A DNA stretch of 64,000 nt from Prorocentrum cordatum (Eukaryota; Sar; Dinophyceae; Prorocentrales; Prorocentraceae): the NCBI GenBank assembly GCA_963575745.1, contig CAUYUJ010018736.1:62001-126000 (forward strand), in the 5' to 3' direction. A program made the position numbers and the translations under genes. The notes below the pieces were generated by a model, which did no database searches, was not told the origin of the DNA, and worked only from the letters and a program-made list of their open reading frames with translations. Shown here in pieces: positions 31,392 to 41,927 of the stretch (positions within the stretch are counted from its first letter, which is position 1; every line of letters starts with the position of its first letter).

Positions 31392-32772
31392 TTCCGGCGC
31401 GCTGGAGAGCTAGTTGGCAAGAAAAATCTCGACGGAACTTTTGCTGACTTTTGGTCGGTTGAAAACTGGCGCCGGCGGTGAACCGTCAACCTGGTCACCG
31501 CCGGGAACCTCGTAGAGCTCCTAGCACGCGTAAGAGTGCTCAGCATCAAAAGAGAGGGCTTCTGGAAGCATTTCTCGAAAAATAGAAATCACGTTTTTTT
31601 TCATGTCGACATAAAGTTGGTTCCGCCAAGTGTTTCGATAGTACAAGTGCATCTAGAGAGCTCATATTAAGACGCAGAGGCCCTCATAACCTTCTACAGG
31701 TGCGAAAAATCTGCTTTCTCAAAATAAATGGTCAAATATCTTTCAAATATTCGCAAAACCGCCCAAAAGTTGCCACATTGTCCGCCTCGGCCGGGTGGGC
31801 CAACTAGCTCCACCCCGCGCCGGAATTCCTCTAGCTCATCGATGCCGAAGAGCTCTACGAGGTATTTTGTTCTCGAAATTTGAACATTCGTTAGAGCTCA
31901 AGTATTTTTTCTGTGATATTTGATCTTATTCCCGCTCGCCATCTTGATCTCAGCTCGATCGGGTGCATATTACTATCGACAAGCACTGTGGCGGGATCGG
32001 CCGTTTCGAGTCATCTTGATACGCGCTGACGGTTTTCTGAACATAACTCGAGCTTCAGGACAGCTACAGAGCTGGTAAGCACAGCTAACCGATGTAGAAT
32101 GATTAGGCGCGTTCGGCTGTTGAATCCAGAGGTCTGAGCTCGGTCTGTTAGCCGAGCTAGGTCCGCAAACCTATTCGTATTATTCGAGCAATCTTGACAG
32201 GAACTCTCGGTTTTCTGTACTTAAGTCGAGCTGTAGGACAGCTACAGAGGTCATATGTACAGAAACTGATTCAGAATCTTCAGTTGCGTTTGTCTGTCGA
32301 ATCCAGAGCTCTGAACTCGGTCTGCTGTCCGATCTAGAATCGCGAAATTATTCGTATTGGTCGTGTCATCTTGAGAAGTGCTCTCGGTTTTCTTCACTCA
32401 ACTCGCGCTGAGGGGGGCTGCAGTGCTTCTTGTCACAGGAATCGATTTGAAGACATCAGGCGCGTCCGCCTGTCGAATCCAGAGCTCGGAACTCGGTCTG
32501 CTGCCCGAATCAGGTCTGCGAAACTATTCTATTTTTCGAGTCACCCTGAGAGATGCTGTCGGTTTTCTGCTCTTAACTCGGACTGTAGGGGGGCTGCAGG
32601 GCTGGTAATGACAGGAGTCGATTCACAGACAGCAGACGCGCCCGCCTGTCGCATTCAGAGGTCAACAAATATTCAATATGAGTTGACATGTTGGTAGGTG
32701 CTGTCGGTTTTCTCAACTTCAGTCGAGCTAGGAAGCTTTACGAGTCTCCCGGCGGTAACCGCCGGAGCCCAG
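31392..32772 (+). mobile_element. A-type unit carrying an inverted B-type unit
   Basis: It starts TTCCGGCGCGCTGG and is interrupted at GTTGAAAA (31465) by the inverted B unit. It resumes TTTTGTTCTCG at 31865. Its terminal hairpin has lost the loop (GGCGGTAACCGCCGGAGCCCAG-like region at 32751-32772), so this end can no longer be a LINE target. Confidence 0.72.
31466..31864 (-). mobile_element. Complete B-type unit, inverted (399 bp)
   Basis: On the minus strand it reads TACCTCGTAGAGCTC through to GGCGCCAG. Both host flanks are present, and joining 31465 to 31865 restores GAAAATTTTG exactly. This gives precise termini and shows that insertion orientation is free with respect to the host unit. 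Confidence 0.88.
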
Positions 32773-32948
32773 TTCCGAGCGCTTCTGCGGGCTCGCCAGG
32801 AAGGCTTTCCGGTGTGTGCCCTCTTTGCTCTCCGGGTTTTGGACGCTACCAAGTGGACGCTAACAAGTGGACGCTACCATTCAGAAAACCGTGAGCGCGT
32901 ATCAAGATGACTCGAAACGGCCGATCCCGCCACAGTGCTTTTCGATAT
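32773..32948. other. Rearranged A-subfamily leader and inverted fragment
   Basis: 32773-32880 resembles the GC-rich leader of 9560-9840 and repeats the short motif GGACGCTA(C/A)CAAGTGG about three times. 32881-32948 is an inverted piece of A-type body (GCACTGTGGCGGGATCGG on the minus strand). No terminus lies between the two parts. Confidence 0.5.
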
Positions 32949-34093
32949 TAACTCGTAGAGCTTCCCTTAGCAAGTTGTTGCTGGAAGCTTAAGAGTAATT
33001 CCGGCGCGCTGGAGAGTTACTTGGCAAAAAAAATCTCGACGGACCCTTCATTGACTTTTGGTCGGTTGAAAATTTTGTTCTCGAAATTCAACAATTCGTT
33101 TGTGCTCTAGTAGTTTTTCCCATGATATTCGATCTTATTCCCGCTCGTCATCTTGATCTCAGCTCGATCGGGTATCTTTTACTGCCAAAAAGCACACGGG
33201 CGGGATCGGCCGCTTCGAGTCATCTTGATGCGTGGTGACGGTTTTCTCAAGATCACTCGAGTTTCAGGACAGCTAGAGAGCTGGTAAGGACAGCTAATCG
33301 ATTCAGAACGATCAGGCGCGTTTGCCTGTTGAACCCAGAGCTCTGAACTCGGTCTGCTAGCCGAGCTAGGTCCGCAAACCTATTCGTACTATTCGAGTTA
33401 TCTTGACAGACGCTCTCGGTTTTCTGTACGCAACTCGAGCTATAGGCCAGCTACAGAGCTCATACGTACAGAATCTGATTCAGAATTATCAGTGGCCGTT
33501 GTCTGTTGAATCGAGAGCTGTGAACTCGGTTTGCTGAATCGCGAAACTATTCGTATTATTCGAGTCATCCTGAGAGGTGCTGTCGGTTTCCTGCACTTAA
33601 CTCGGGCTTTAGGGCTGCATGGCTGGTAATCACTGGGATCGATTCGGAGACATCAGGTGCGTCCGGCTTTCGATTCCAGAGCTCCGAACTCTGTCTGCTG
33701 CTCGAGCTAGATCCGCGAAGCTATTCGTATTGTTCGAGTTATCCTTAGAGGTGCTGTCGGTTTCCTGCACTTGACTCGGGCTGTAGGGGTTGCAGGGCTT
33801 GTAATCACATGAATCGATTCAGAGACATCAGACGCGTCGGCGTGTTGCCAAACTATTCGTATTGTTCGAGGCATCTTTACGGGCGTAGCTCGGGCTGTAG
33901 GAGAGCTACAGAGCTCGTACAGAAGACAATCCAGAAGCTTCAGGGCGTTCGGCTGCTGCATCCGAGAGGTCTGAAATTGCTTGGGCTGAAAAACTTTTGT
34001 ATCAGTGTATTTTTTTCGACATTATGTGTTGTCAGAAAGCTCTACGAGTCCCCCGGCGGTAGCGAAGGTTGACGGTTTACCGCCGGCGCCCAG
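32949..34093 (+). mobile_element. Complete A-type hairpin unit (1145 bp)
   Basis: It starts TAACTCGTAGAGCTTCCC and ends GGCGCCCAG at 34093. The left stem is CCGGCGGTAG and the right TTACCGCCGG, so the last stem pair is altered. Confidence 0.8.
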
Positions 34094-34266
34094 TAATATC
34101 CAACCGATCAAGCAGAGATCAAGATGGCAAGCGGGAGTTCAACAAATATTGACTATGAGTCGGAATGTTGGTAGGTGCTGTCGGTTTTCTTAACATAAGT
34201 CGAGCTAGGAAGCTCTACGAGTCTCCCGGCGGTAACCAAGGTTGACGGTGTACCGCTGGCGCCCAG
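34094..34266 (+). mobile_element. Short A-type remnant
   Basis: About 40 bp of inverted body sequence (CAAGATGGCAAGCGGGA) is fused to the last part of an A-type unit and a hairpin whose right arm is mutated (TACCGCTGG). It closes at CAG 34266. Confidence 0.5.
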
Positions 34267-34313
34267 TAATTCGTAGAGCTTCCCTGTGCAAGTTATTGCT
34301 GGAAGCTTAAAAG
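34267..34313 (+). mobile_element. 5' end of an A-type unit
   Basis: It starts TAATTCGTAGAGCTTCCC and reads into GCAAGTTATTGCTGGAAGC. It is then interrupted at AAAAG by the B/C-type unit that carries LINE 3. Its continuation is most likely the body at 40758. Confidence 0.65.
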
Positions 34314-34705
34314 TACCTCGTAGAGCTCTTCGGCATCGATGAGCTGAAGGAATTCTGGCGCGGGGTGGAGCGAGTTGGTCGACCCGGCCAGAAAGGACAA
34401 AGTGACAACTTTTGGGTGGTTTTGGAACAAATTGAAGGATGTTTGCCAATTCATTTGAGAAAGCAGATTTTTCGCAGCTGTAATGGGTTATGCCGCGTCT
34501 GTCAGTAAATTTCCCAGGGCTATAGGTGCAGTATATTAATCGAAAAACTTGGAGGAACCGACGTTAGCTAAAAACAGAAAAACATGATTTTTCGATTTTT
34601 TTCCTCGCTCCAGAAGCTTTCTTCATGTGCTCCGACGATTGCTGTGCAAGAAAAGAGCTCTACGAGGTCCCCGGCGGTACCTCTACGAGGTCCCCGGCGG
34701 CCCCC

Positions 34706-34728
34706 GGCTCAAGACATCTCGGCTCTAG
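34706..34728 (+). other. Spliced-leader relicts of LINE 3
   Basis: GGCTCAAG, the 3' end of the dinoflagellate spliced leader, is directly followed by a 15-nt degenerate relict ending GGCTCTAG. LINE 4 has the same 8 + 15 nt pattern, which supports common descent by repeated trans-splicing and reinsertion. Confidence 0.75.
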
Positions 34729-34842
34729 GGCTCCTGGATCCCACAGGAGCTCAGGGGGTGTCGGCGCCGCGGGGAAGCCGCGCGGCGGCCATCGCTGCCA
34801 TCGACGAGTACGGCATCTTCCAGGCAAGCCAGGCCGCCTGCT

Positions 34843-36456
34843 TTGTGTGCTGTAATTGTTGTTTTGTTTGTCGTGTGTGCAAAGACGGACGGGTACGACT
34901 TTTCAGTGCTTGCGAGACGTTTCCAGCTGGAGGATATTTCCCCGACTGTACCATATTTGCAGTACTCACAGGATTACGGACAGAGACCAGATTCTGCTGT
35001 TGAGAGGGCATCTCGGAAGAGGCAAATTCAGGATACCGAGCAGATTGTACGTGACCTTCCATTGGACGGGAGATTGAATACTGCCGACTCCACACCAGAT
35101 AGTGATAGCCATTGTGTTGTCCCACCTTCATTTGTGAATATGAATACAGGACTCATGAATATGATGCAGACTCCTTCCAACGCAGCTGTGGCGGGAGCTA
35201 CAACCAACGGAGGGCGTGCGGGAGGGGTTCCAGTAGGTCAGGTCAGTCCTGGAGGTCAAGGATCTGGAGGCGCTCCTGTTGTTCCTAGAGGCCCAGCTCC
35301 ACAAGGTGCTCTAGGGGGACCCCCAGGTATGCCCACGGAGGCACAACAGGCGGCGGCCCAAGCGGCTGTTGTCCCTGAAGGTGCTGGGGAGCGTCATGGT
35401 ATGCAGGGTGTTAGCGACGACGCCCAACGAAATGTCAATCATCGTGTCAACGGTCCTCACGAGGCACTCTTGGGAGAACTCGAGGAGAAGCGAAAGAAAC
35501 TCAGTGTGGTCTCGGACGAGGCCCCATCCTGGTTCAAGGCCTTCGCGGAGCTCAACGTGCTTGAGAGCAAAGTTAGGCAACAAGAAAACGTCGAAATCAG
35601 GGCCGATATTCAGAGCATCTCGAATCGTCAGGAGGCCTCAGACATCAGGATGAACAACTTGGAACGACAGATGCAGGATCTCAAGAAGAACCCCAGTGTG
35701 ATATCAGGTGCAGCCTCGACTACGGCACCTTCCTACGGAGTGGGCCCACCAGGACTCTCAGGACCCTCCAGTTTCAGTCCCAGCTATGTGGAGCTCACAG
35801 GCTGGACAGACTGGAATGGGACAGCGGTTGCACGTTCGGCCAGTATGATGAGAGACACGGACGCTGCACAATTCATCACTAATTTGAAGACGGCCATCGC
35901 CGCAGAGGATGAAGCTAGGATCGACTACGAGGGCACATTACGTATGAATGGAAGTAGAATGATGTTGAGTACGATCAAAATCAAATTCATTGTAGGAACC
36001 GACTCTTCGACATTATACAACGTGAAGCGTGCTTTTGATGATGCTTTAACTCCGAATCCCCAAAGGAATGCGGCTCAGGTTTCGAGGTCACCTCCAGATA
36101 ATGACAGCATGTTCCAGGGCATGTTACAACGACCCAGTCGGGTCCGCGTACGCATAGAGGACCCACCTTGGAAACGTGATCATATCGGGGCTGTGGGGCG
36201 CTTCTATGGGACATACCGCGAGTGTACCAACAGTGAGGCTATGGAGATCAGGGGGGAGACAGGATCGGGACCCAACGGACGGAGCACAATGTGGACCACG
36301 CCGCAGGACCCTCAGCATCGACCCGTGGAACTGGCATCCTTTCGTATCAATACGGGGTGGACAGTGGACCGCGAGATCTGGGAGGGGGTACTTATGCGAA
36401 GTGGTGTGACGACTACATACGACACATTTGTTACGAATCTTGCCGGCAGGACGTGA
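34843..36456 (+). CDS. LINE 3 ORF1 (Gag-like)
   Basis: The frame is open from 34729 to TGA 36454-36456. The first ATG is 35139, yet ERASRKRQ (matching ERASGKRQ of LINE 1) lies upstream of it. A Gly/Pro/Ala-rich region (codons about 125-175) precedes a helical segment (ELNVLESKVRQQ to NNLERQMQDL). The shared C-terminal domain follows (ELTGWTDWNG, PPWKRDHIGAVGRF, EIRGETG). The role as element RNA-binding protein is inferred. The start coordinate is the first possible near-cognate codon reported here (TTG) and should be treated as approximate. Confidence 0.7.
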   Translation: MCAVIVVLFVVCAKTDGYDFSVLARRFQLEDISPTVPYLQYSQDYGQRPDSAVERASRKRQIQDTEQIVRDLPLDGRLNTADSTPDSDSHCVVPPSFVNMNTGLMNMMQTPSNAAVAGATTNGGRAGGVPVGQVSPGGQGSGGAPVVPRGPAPQGALGGPPGMPTEAQQAAAQAAVVPEGAGERHGMQGVSDDAQRNVNHRVNGPHEALLGELEEKRKKLSVVSDEAPSWFKAFAELNVLESKVRQQENVEIRADIQSISNRQEASDIRMNNLERQMQDLKKNPSVISGAASTTAPSYGVGPPGLSGPSSFSPSYVELTGWTDWNGTAVARSASMMRDTDAAQFITNLKTAIAAEDEARIDYEGTLRMNGSRMMLSTIKIKFIVGTDSSTLYNVKRAFDDALTPNPQRNAAQVSRSPPDNDSMFQGMLQRPSRVRVRIEDPPWKRDHIGAVGRFYGTYRECTNSEAMEIRGETGSGPNGRSTMWTTPQDPQHRPVELASFRINTGWTVDREIWEGVLMRSGVTTTYDTFVTNLAGRT

Positions 36457-39400
36457 CGGTGCAGAGGTGCCAGTCGGGCTGGTGGCCCCACAGCCCAGCA
36501 TAGGCTAGGCACCCAGAATCTTATGAAACAAGGGGCTACAGCAGATCGGGGATTTGCTTGCATGAGGGCACTTCTTTCTCACGGCTGTGAAGTGTTCTGT
36601 TTACAGGAGTGTGAACACTTACCGTCCAATTCAATTCAGCTGCTTGGCTGGCATCTAGTTTATCCAAGTGACAGGAAGGCTTCCATAGCTTTGAGGGGGA
36701 AGTCTTGTCACAACATAGTTCGCTCTTGGAGTAATCATGCTCGTCTTGCTATTGTGTGCTTGCGTCATCCGTGTATCTTTCTTGTCTCTGCGTACTTTCC
36801 GAACAGATCGGGGAATCGTTCATTGGAGGTGGCTTTTGAGACGCTGAAAACAATCGAAACAACTTATCGGAGGTGTAAGGAGGAATGCAGATACACATGT
36901 GAGCTTGTGATTGCAGGGGATTTTAATGTTGAGCTTGCGCCCGACATCACCTGTTCAGGAGGCACGGTGACTGGAGGTGCTGTGCAGATTCTCGACGGGA
37001 GGGGATATGGGAATGATACGGAGGATAGACGGTGGGAGGAGGACATGTGGCGATCTCAGCTGCAGGAGTGGCTGTGTCGGATGCGCTTGCTGGCAGTCAA
37101 TTCTCTTGGCTCGCCGTACTCTCGGCAGCCGACTTTCGTGCATCGTGCGAATAATGCTCGACGCAAGTCTGGGGCGAAGACTATTGCGCCAAAAGTGCTT
37201 GACTATCTCATGGTCCCACAATCCTGGGAGGGTGACTTGGTTGAATGCCGAACGGATTGGATCCCAGAGACCCCGACTACCAACTTCTCGGATCATGCCT
37301 GTGTCTACGCCGAGTTCCATATGCAGAACCCTCAGGTCACGAAATATCAAGGCCCCCCTAGCCACCACACAAGCCACAAAGAGTTCCAATCGTATCGGGA
37401 GGAGGCCCAATTTCAGGTCCTGGCGGACGTCCAGATCCCGACGGTGCCCCCACAACGTCTTGCTGAAACGATTGCTGGACATGCGTTACCGCTCCTCACG
37501 GTGAGGGCCCCCAGGTACTCTCGAGGGCTCCCGCCGAGTAGGACTCCTCAGCATGCCGAGCTGGAGGTACAACTCAGAGAGGCACGTGCTAGGAAGGACA
37601 GAGCGTTGGCTCGGGACCTTCGACGTCGCATCAGACCGCTTGCGCGGGAATATCGCCGACGGAAGGTGGAGTGGGAGGCGCTACCATCTAGGAAGGGGAG
37701 GAGGACACGTGTGACGGAGTTGAGGGTGACGGACACTGGGGGAGGGGATATGGGGCCTACGACTATGATGACGGAGGACAGGGAACTGTGGGCGGAGGAG
37801 GTGGAGCGATATGCTGTGCAGAGTATGACTTGTGATGGCTCCAGAGCCCACAATCGGGAGCTTGTGTCCACACTGCGTCGCCATGCATCTCAATCAACAG
37901 CCTCTTCGGACAACACACTTACGATTACACACTCTACTATTCTGCAGGCGCGGAGCAGGCTCCGAACAGGACGGGCCTGTGGGCCCGACGGCATCTCGGT
38001 TGAACTTCTCAAGTCTCTTTCGTGGAGGTCAGTGCGTTCTATTGGTAAGGTTTTCTCTGATATTTTCAACGGGCTTCGCCCGACGCCAAGGGAATGGCAG
38101 GAAGTATACCTAACACTTATGCCGAAAACGAGCAAACTGGAAACATTGCGACAAACAAGGAACCTGCTTGTCGGAAATACCTTGGCCAAGTGGTATCTCA
38201 CGTGTGTGACGATTTTACTGGAACGATGTGTGGAACCCTTCATGAGTGATATGGCGGTTTACGGTTTTACCAGCGGACGACGTTGCTGGGAGATTTCATC
38301 GGCCATGAAATGTATTGCACAACATGCTTCCACATGGGGGCGAGATCAAACGGCGTGGCTCCTCAGCTGTGACATCGAGCGGGCGTTCGATGCTGTGACG
38401 TTGCCGACAGTCTCGAGAGCGATGACGGCCCTTGGGATCAGTGCACGGTTACAGTATGCGTTATTGGAGCCTCTCTCATCTACTTCATGCACGGTGCTGT
38501 TTGAAGGAGTGACAATCCCCAATGTGCAGTGGGATAGGTCGCTCCGTACTGGGGGTACCGAATCACCTATCGCGTTTACTATTGTCACTATTGCTATGTG
38601 GCGTGATGTGATTGCTCGCCTGGATCAGCGCGGTGTCGGAGTCGAGATGCCATGCCATGATGATCATTGTCGGTATGCACGTTGGAATCATGCTCTCTGG
38701 GCTGACAATATTTTTCTGGCCGCCAGGTCAGCATCGGAGGCGCAGGTAGCGGCCGCTGCCTTCACTACTGCTCTCAGGGATTGGGGGATGGAGTGGAAGG
38801 AGGAGAGTCTAGAGATGCTGGTGTGTGGTACTCAGTACACCGATACGGTCACGGTTCAGATTGGCTCGCGGATTGTTCCTTTCAAGCATGTTGAGAGTTT
38901 GAATGTGCTGGGGTATCAGATTCCCAGAAGTTTCACTTCTATCCACACGGATGTGCAGGAGCGCGTCCAGCAGGCCCGAAGGGCATTCTTTGCGCAGGTG
39001 CAGTATTTTACGTGCAGGGCGCTGCCTCTGGTGAAGAAGTTTCGTCGATATCAATCGACTGTGCAGAGCCGTCTTTTATATGCAGCAGAGGCCATCACGA
39101 TTGACAGTGAGTGTGTGAGGGTTATCCATGCGTTCGAGGGTATGTGTCTTCTGAGAATGTCAGGGAGGAGGAAGCCAGGAGATGTGGGGTGGGAGGTATG
39201 GCGGCCAGCTGCACTGACACGAGTCAGGACAATCTTCTGCGATGGGGGTTTCCCGTCGGCTGTGCAGATGCTGTGTTGGAAGAGCTGGGGCATGATGCGC
39301 TCCACGAGGCAATATTTACTATCTTTGGAGGAGGACAGGACGGCAAGGACGGAGGTTGAGGTGGAGGGATCAACGACTCAACGTGCTAAACGTGTTCGCT

Positions 39401-40619
39401 TTGCGGATGGACGGGGGGAGGATGTACCTGCAGCGACTGTGATGGAGGTGGAGGGGAGGATTACGGATATGGAGAGGCGGCTGGAGGATCTTTGCTCGCA
39501 GGTCGCCTGTTCCATTGCCCGCTCACAGCCGATGCCCTCTGGAGAGGGAGCTGCCCACACTCTCAGAGACGAGAGCCACTTGCCGTCTCAAAGGGGAGGA
39601 GGGCCTTTCGAGACTCCCGACGTGCGCTTACGATGTACAATGTTGGCTGGGTCACGGCTCGCGACACAATAACAGAGGTTCTACGACAACACGGCAACAG
39701 GGCCTTATCTAGTTCGGGCAAGCGGCTTCGTGGAGGCCCTGTGTCTGTGGGCGGTCGGTCTTGGCAGTTCCCCTACATTCAGTTCTTTGGGGAAAAGTGG
39801 TGGGAGTCTGTACGGGGCGATTGGGTTCAGTTCTTGGAGGTATGGAAGCAACTCCTTACACAATACAACAAAACTAAGGTCTATGATTACTTTGTGGTGT
39901 CTTGGAAGGGCTCTTCTAATGGACCTCGAGGCTCCCCTGAGGCTCGAGAGAAGGCCGATACTGAGGCGGTCGACATCGCGACCAACCCTCTGCACCCCAA
40001 GTACGACCCCAAAGAGTCCGCCAAGCTTGCAATCCGTTATGCTATGATCCAGGAACGTGCGACTGTGTGGGATATATCCTCAGAGGGTTTTGCTGCTGAG
40101 TTCAAGGGTGACTCATTACTTATCTGCTCCTGGCTACAGGGGAAATGGAGATGTGAGAGTCGTGGCTACTGCAAGAGGACAGCTGCCATGATTGATTGTA
40201 CCTTTGAGCTCGCTGCGTGTTTCAATCTGAGGCCTGCTGCCTTGGGACGCGAAATATGGAGACATGAATTCAGGGAGGACAATACACGAGCGGATGAATT
40301 GACGCATGAGGCCAGATGTGGCCGCACATTCTACAGAACTCATTGTTATCTATATCCATTCGAAACTTATCTCTTACCGTTCGCTATCAGGGGAGGCTTT
40401 GATGGCGGGGTTGACCAGCAAGGATCAGGATGTGGTTTCTGGCTTCAGATCGGCTTAATCAATACTCAGTGCAATCCCAGTGAGATAGGCATCGCTTCCG
40501 CGAGAACCGTGGGCCCCTTCCCTGCTGGGCATGAGTTTGCTGTTTCTAGTGCCGTGCCCCTCGTTTGGAGGGATGTGGCCGAGGCCGCGTGGCTCCTCGA
40601 AGGAGCTACAGTCACATAA
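36457..40619 (+). pseudogene. LINE 3 ORF2: endonuclease, reverse transcriptase, permuted RNase H; frameshifted
   Basis: The frame continues from ORF1 across TGA (36454-36456). The motif LGTQN (Asn 36517) precedes the first ATG at 36523. The endonuclease has QEC (Glu 36607), GDFN (Asp 36919) and SDH (Asp 37291). The reverse transcriptase has GPDG, motif A Asp 38371 (CDIERAFD), motif B RTGGTESP and motif C WADN (38698-38709). The first frame stops at 39670. The homologous continuation (RAFRDSRRALT...) is in another frame from about 39600, so an indel occurred near 39590-39605. The RNase H part has GDS (40110), TRAD (40293) and FDGG (40401), and then TAA at 40617, just before the expected catalytic Glu (CELSAAE). 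The truncated copy at 43767 reads GAA at that codon. Confidence 0.83.
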
Positions 40620-40757
40620 TGTGAATTGTCGGCAGCCGAAGCGCTGCTCAGCGCTGCCCGTGTGCTTCTGCGGGGCCGGTCCTCGCCCAGCTGCACTCAG
40701 CTGGGAACGCGAGTCCAAACAAACAAACCAGGTTGACGGTTTACCGCCGGTTCCCAT

Positions 40758-41927
40758 TTCCGGGGCGCTGGAGAGCTAGTTGGCAAGAAAAATCTCGACG
40801 GACCTTTTGCTGACTTTTGGTCGGTTGAAAATTTTGTTCCAGGAATTCAATCATTCGTTAGAGCTCTAGTATTCTTTCCCGTGATGTTCGATCTTATTCC
40901 CGCTCGCCATCTTGATCTCAGCTCGATTGGGTACCGTTTACTGCCAAAAAGCGTCCAGGCGGGATCGGCCGTTTCGGGTCATCTTGTCACGCGCTGTCGG
41001 TTTTCTCAAGATAACTCGAGCTTTGGGACAGATACAGAGCTCGTAAGCACAGCTAATCGATTCAGAATGATCAGACGCGTTCGCCTGTTGAACCCAGAGG
41101 TCTGAACTCGGTCTGCTAGCCGAGCTAGGTCCGCAAACCTATTCGTATTATTCGAGACATCTTGACAGACGCTCTCGATTTTCCGTACTTGGCTGGAGCT
41201 ACAGGACAGCTACATAGCTGATACGTACAGAATCTGATTCAGAATCATCAATTGCCGTTGTCTGTCGAATCCAGAGCTCTGAACTCGGTCTGCTGCCCGG
41301 TCCAGAATCGCGAAACTATTCGTATTGTTCGAGTCATCTTGAGAGATGCTGTCGGTTCTCTGCACTCAACTCGGGCTGTGGGGGGGCTGCATGGCTGGTA
41401 ATCACTGAAATCGATTCGGAGACATCAGGTGGGTCCGCCTTTCGAATCCAGAGCTCTGAGCTCTGTCTGCTGCCCGAACTAGGTCCGCGAAACTATTCGT
41501 ATTGTTCGAGTCATTCTGAGAGGTGCTGTCGGTTTCCTGCACTTAACTCGGGCTGTAGGGGCTGCCTGGCTGGTAATCACAGGAATCGATTCAGAGACAT
41601 CAGACGCGTCCGCCTGTCGCATGCAGAGGTCTGAACTCGGTCTGATACTCGAGCTAGATTCGCGAAACTATTTGTATTGTTTGAGTGATCTCGAGAGGTG
41701 CTGGCGATTTACGCACGTAACTCGGGCTGTAGGAGAGCTACAGAGCTCGTACAGAAGACAATCCAGAAGCATCGGGGGCGTTCGGCTGTCACATTGGAGA
41801 GGTCTGAAATTGTTTGGGCCGAAAAATTATTTTTTCAGTGTATTTTTTTTCGACATTATATGTTGTCAGGAAGCTCTACGAGTCCCCCGGCGGTAACGAA
41901 GGTTGACGGTTTACCGCCGGCGCCCAG
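40758..41927 (+). mobile_element. A-type unit, body and 3' end
   Basis: It resumes TCCGGGGCGCTGG after the LINE 3 host unit and closes GGCGCCCAG at 41927. It is probably the remainder of the unit opened at 34267; the rejoined length (47 + 1170 bp) is normal for A-type. Confidence 0.7.

Larger units (their letters stand above)
34680..40727 (+). mobile_element. LINE copy 3, inactivated, in a hairpin
   Basis: It lies in the same orientation and the same hairpin position as copies 1 and 2. The 5' junction carries a repeat of the target's left arm (CTCTACGAGGTCCCCGGCGG at 34681-34700) before the spliced-leader relict. The 3' end is (CAAA)n and then CCAGG of the target. ORF2 has a frameshift and an early stop. 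Confidence 0.87.
34314..40757 (+). mobile_element. B/C mosaic unit split by LINE copy 3
   Basis: The B-type start TACCTCGTAGAGCTC changes to C-type body at about 34490 (GGGTTATGCCGCG). The left hairpin arm CCCGGCGGTA ends at 34679. The right part, GGTTGACGG with TTACCGCCGG, follows the LINE at about 40731-40750. The 3' end reads TTCCCAT in place of CAG. Confidence 0.72.
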
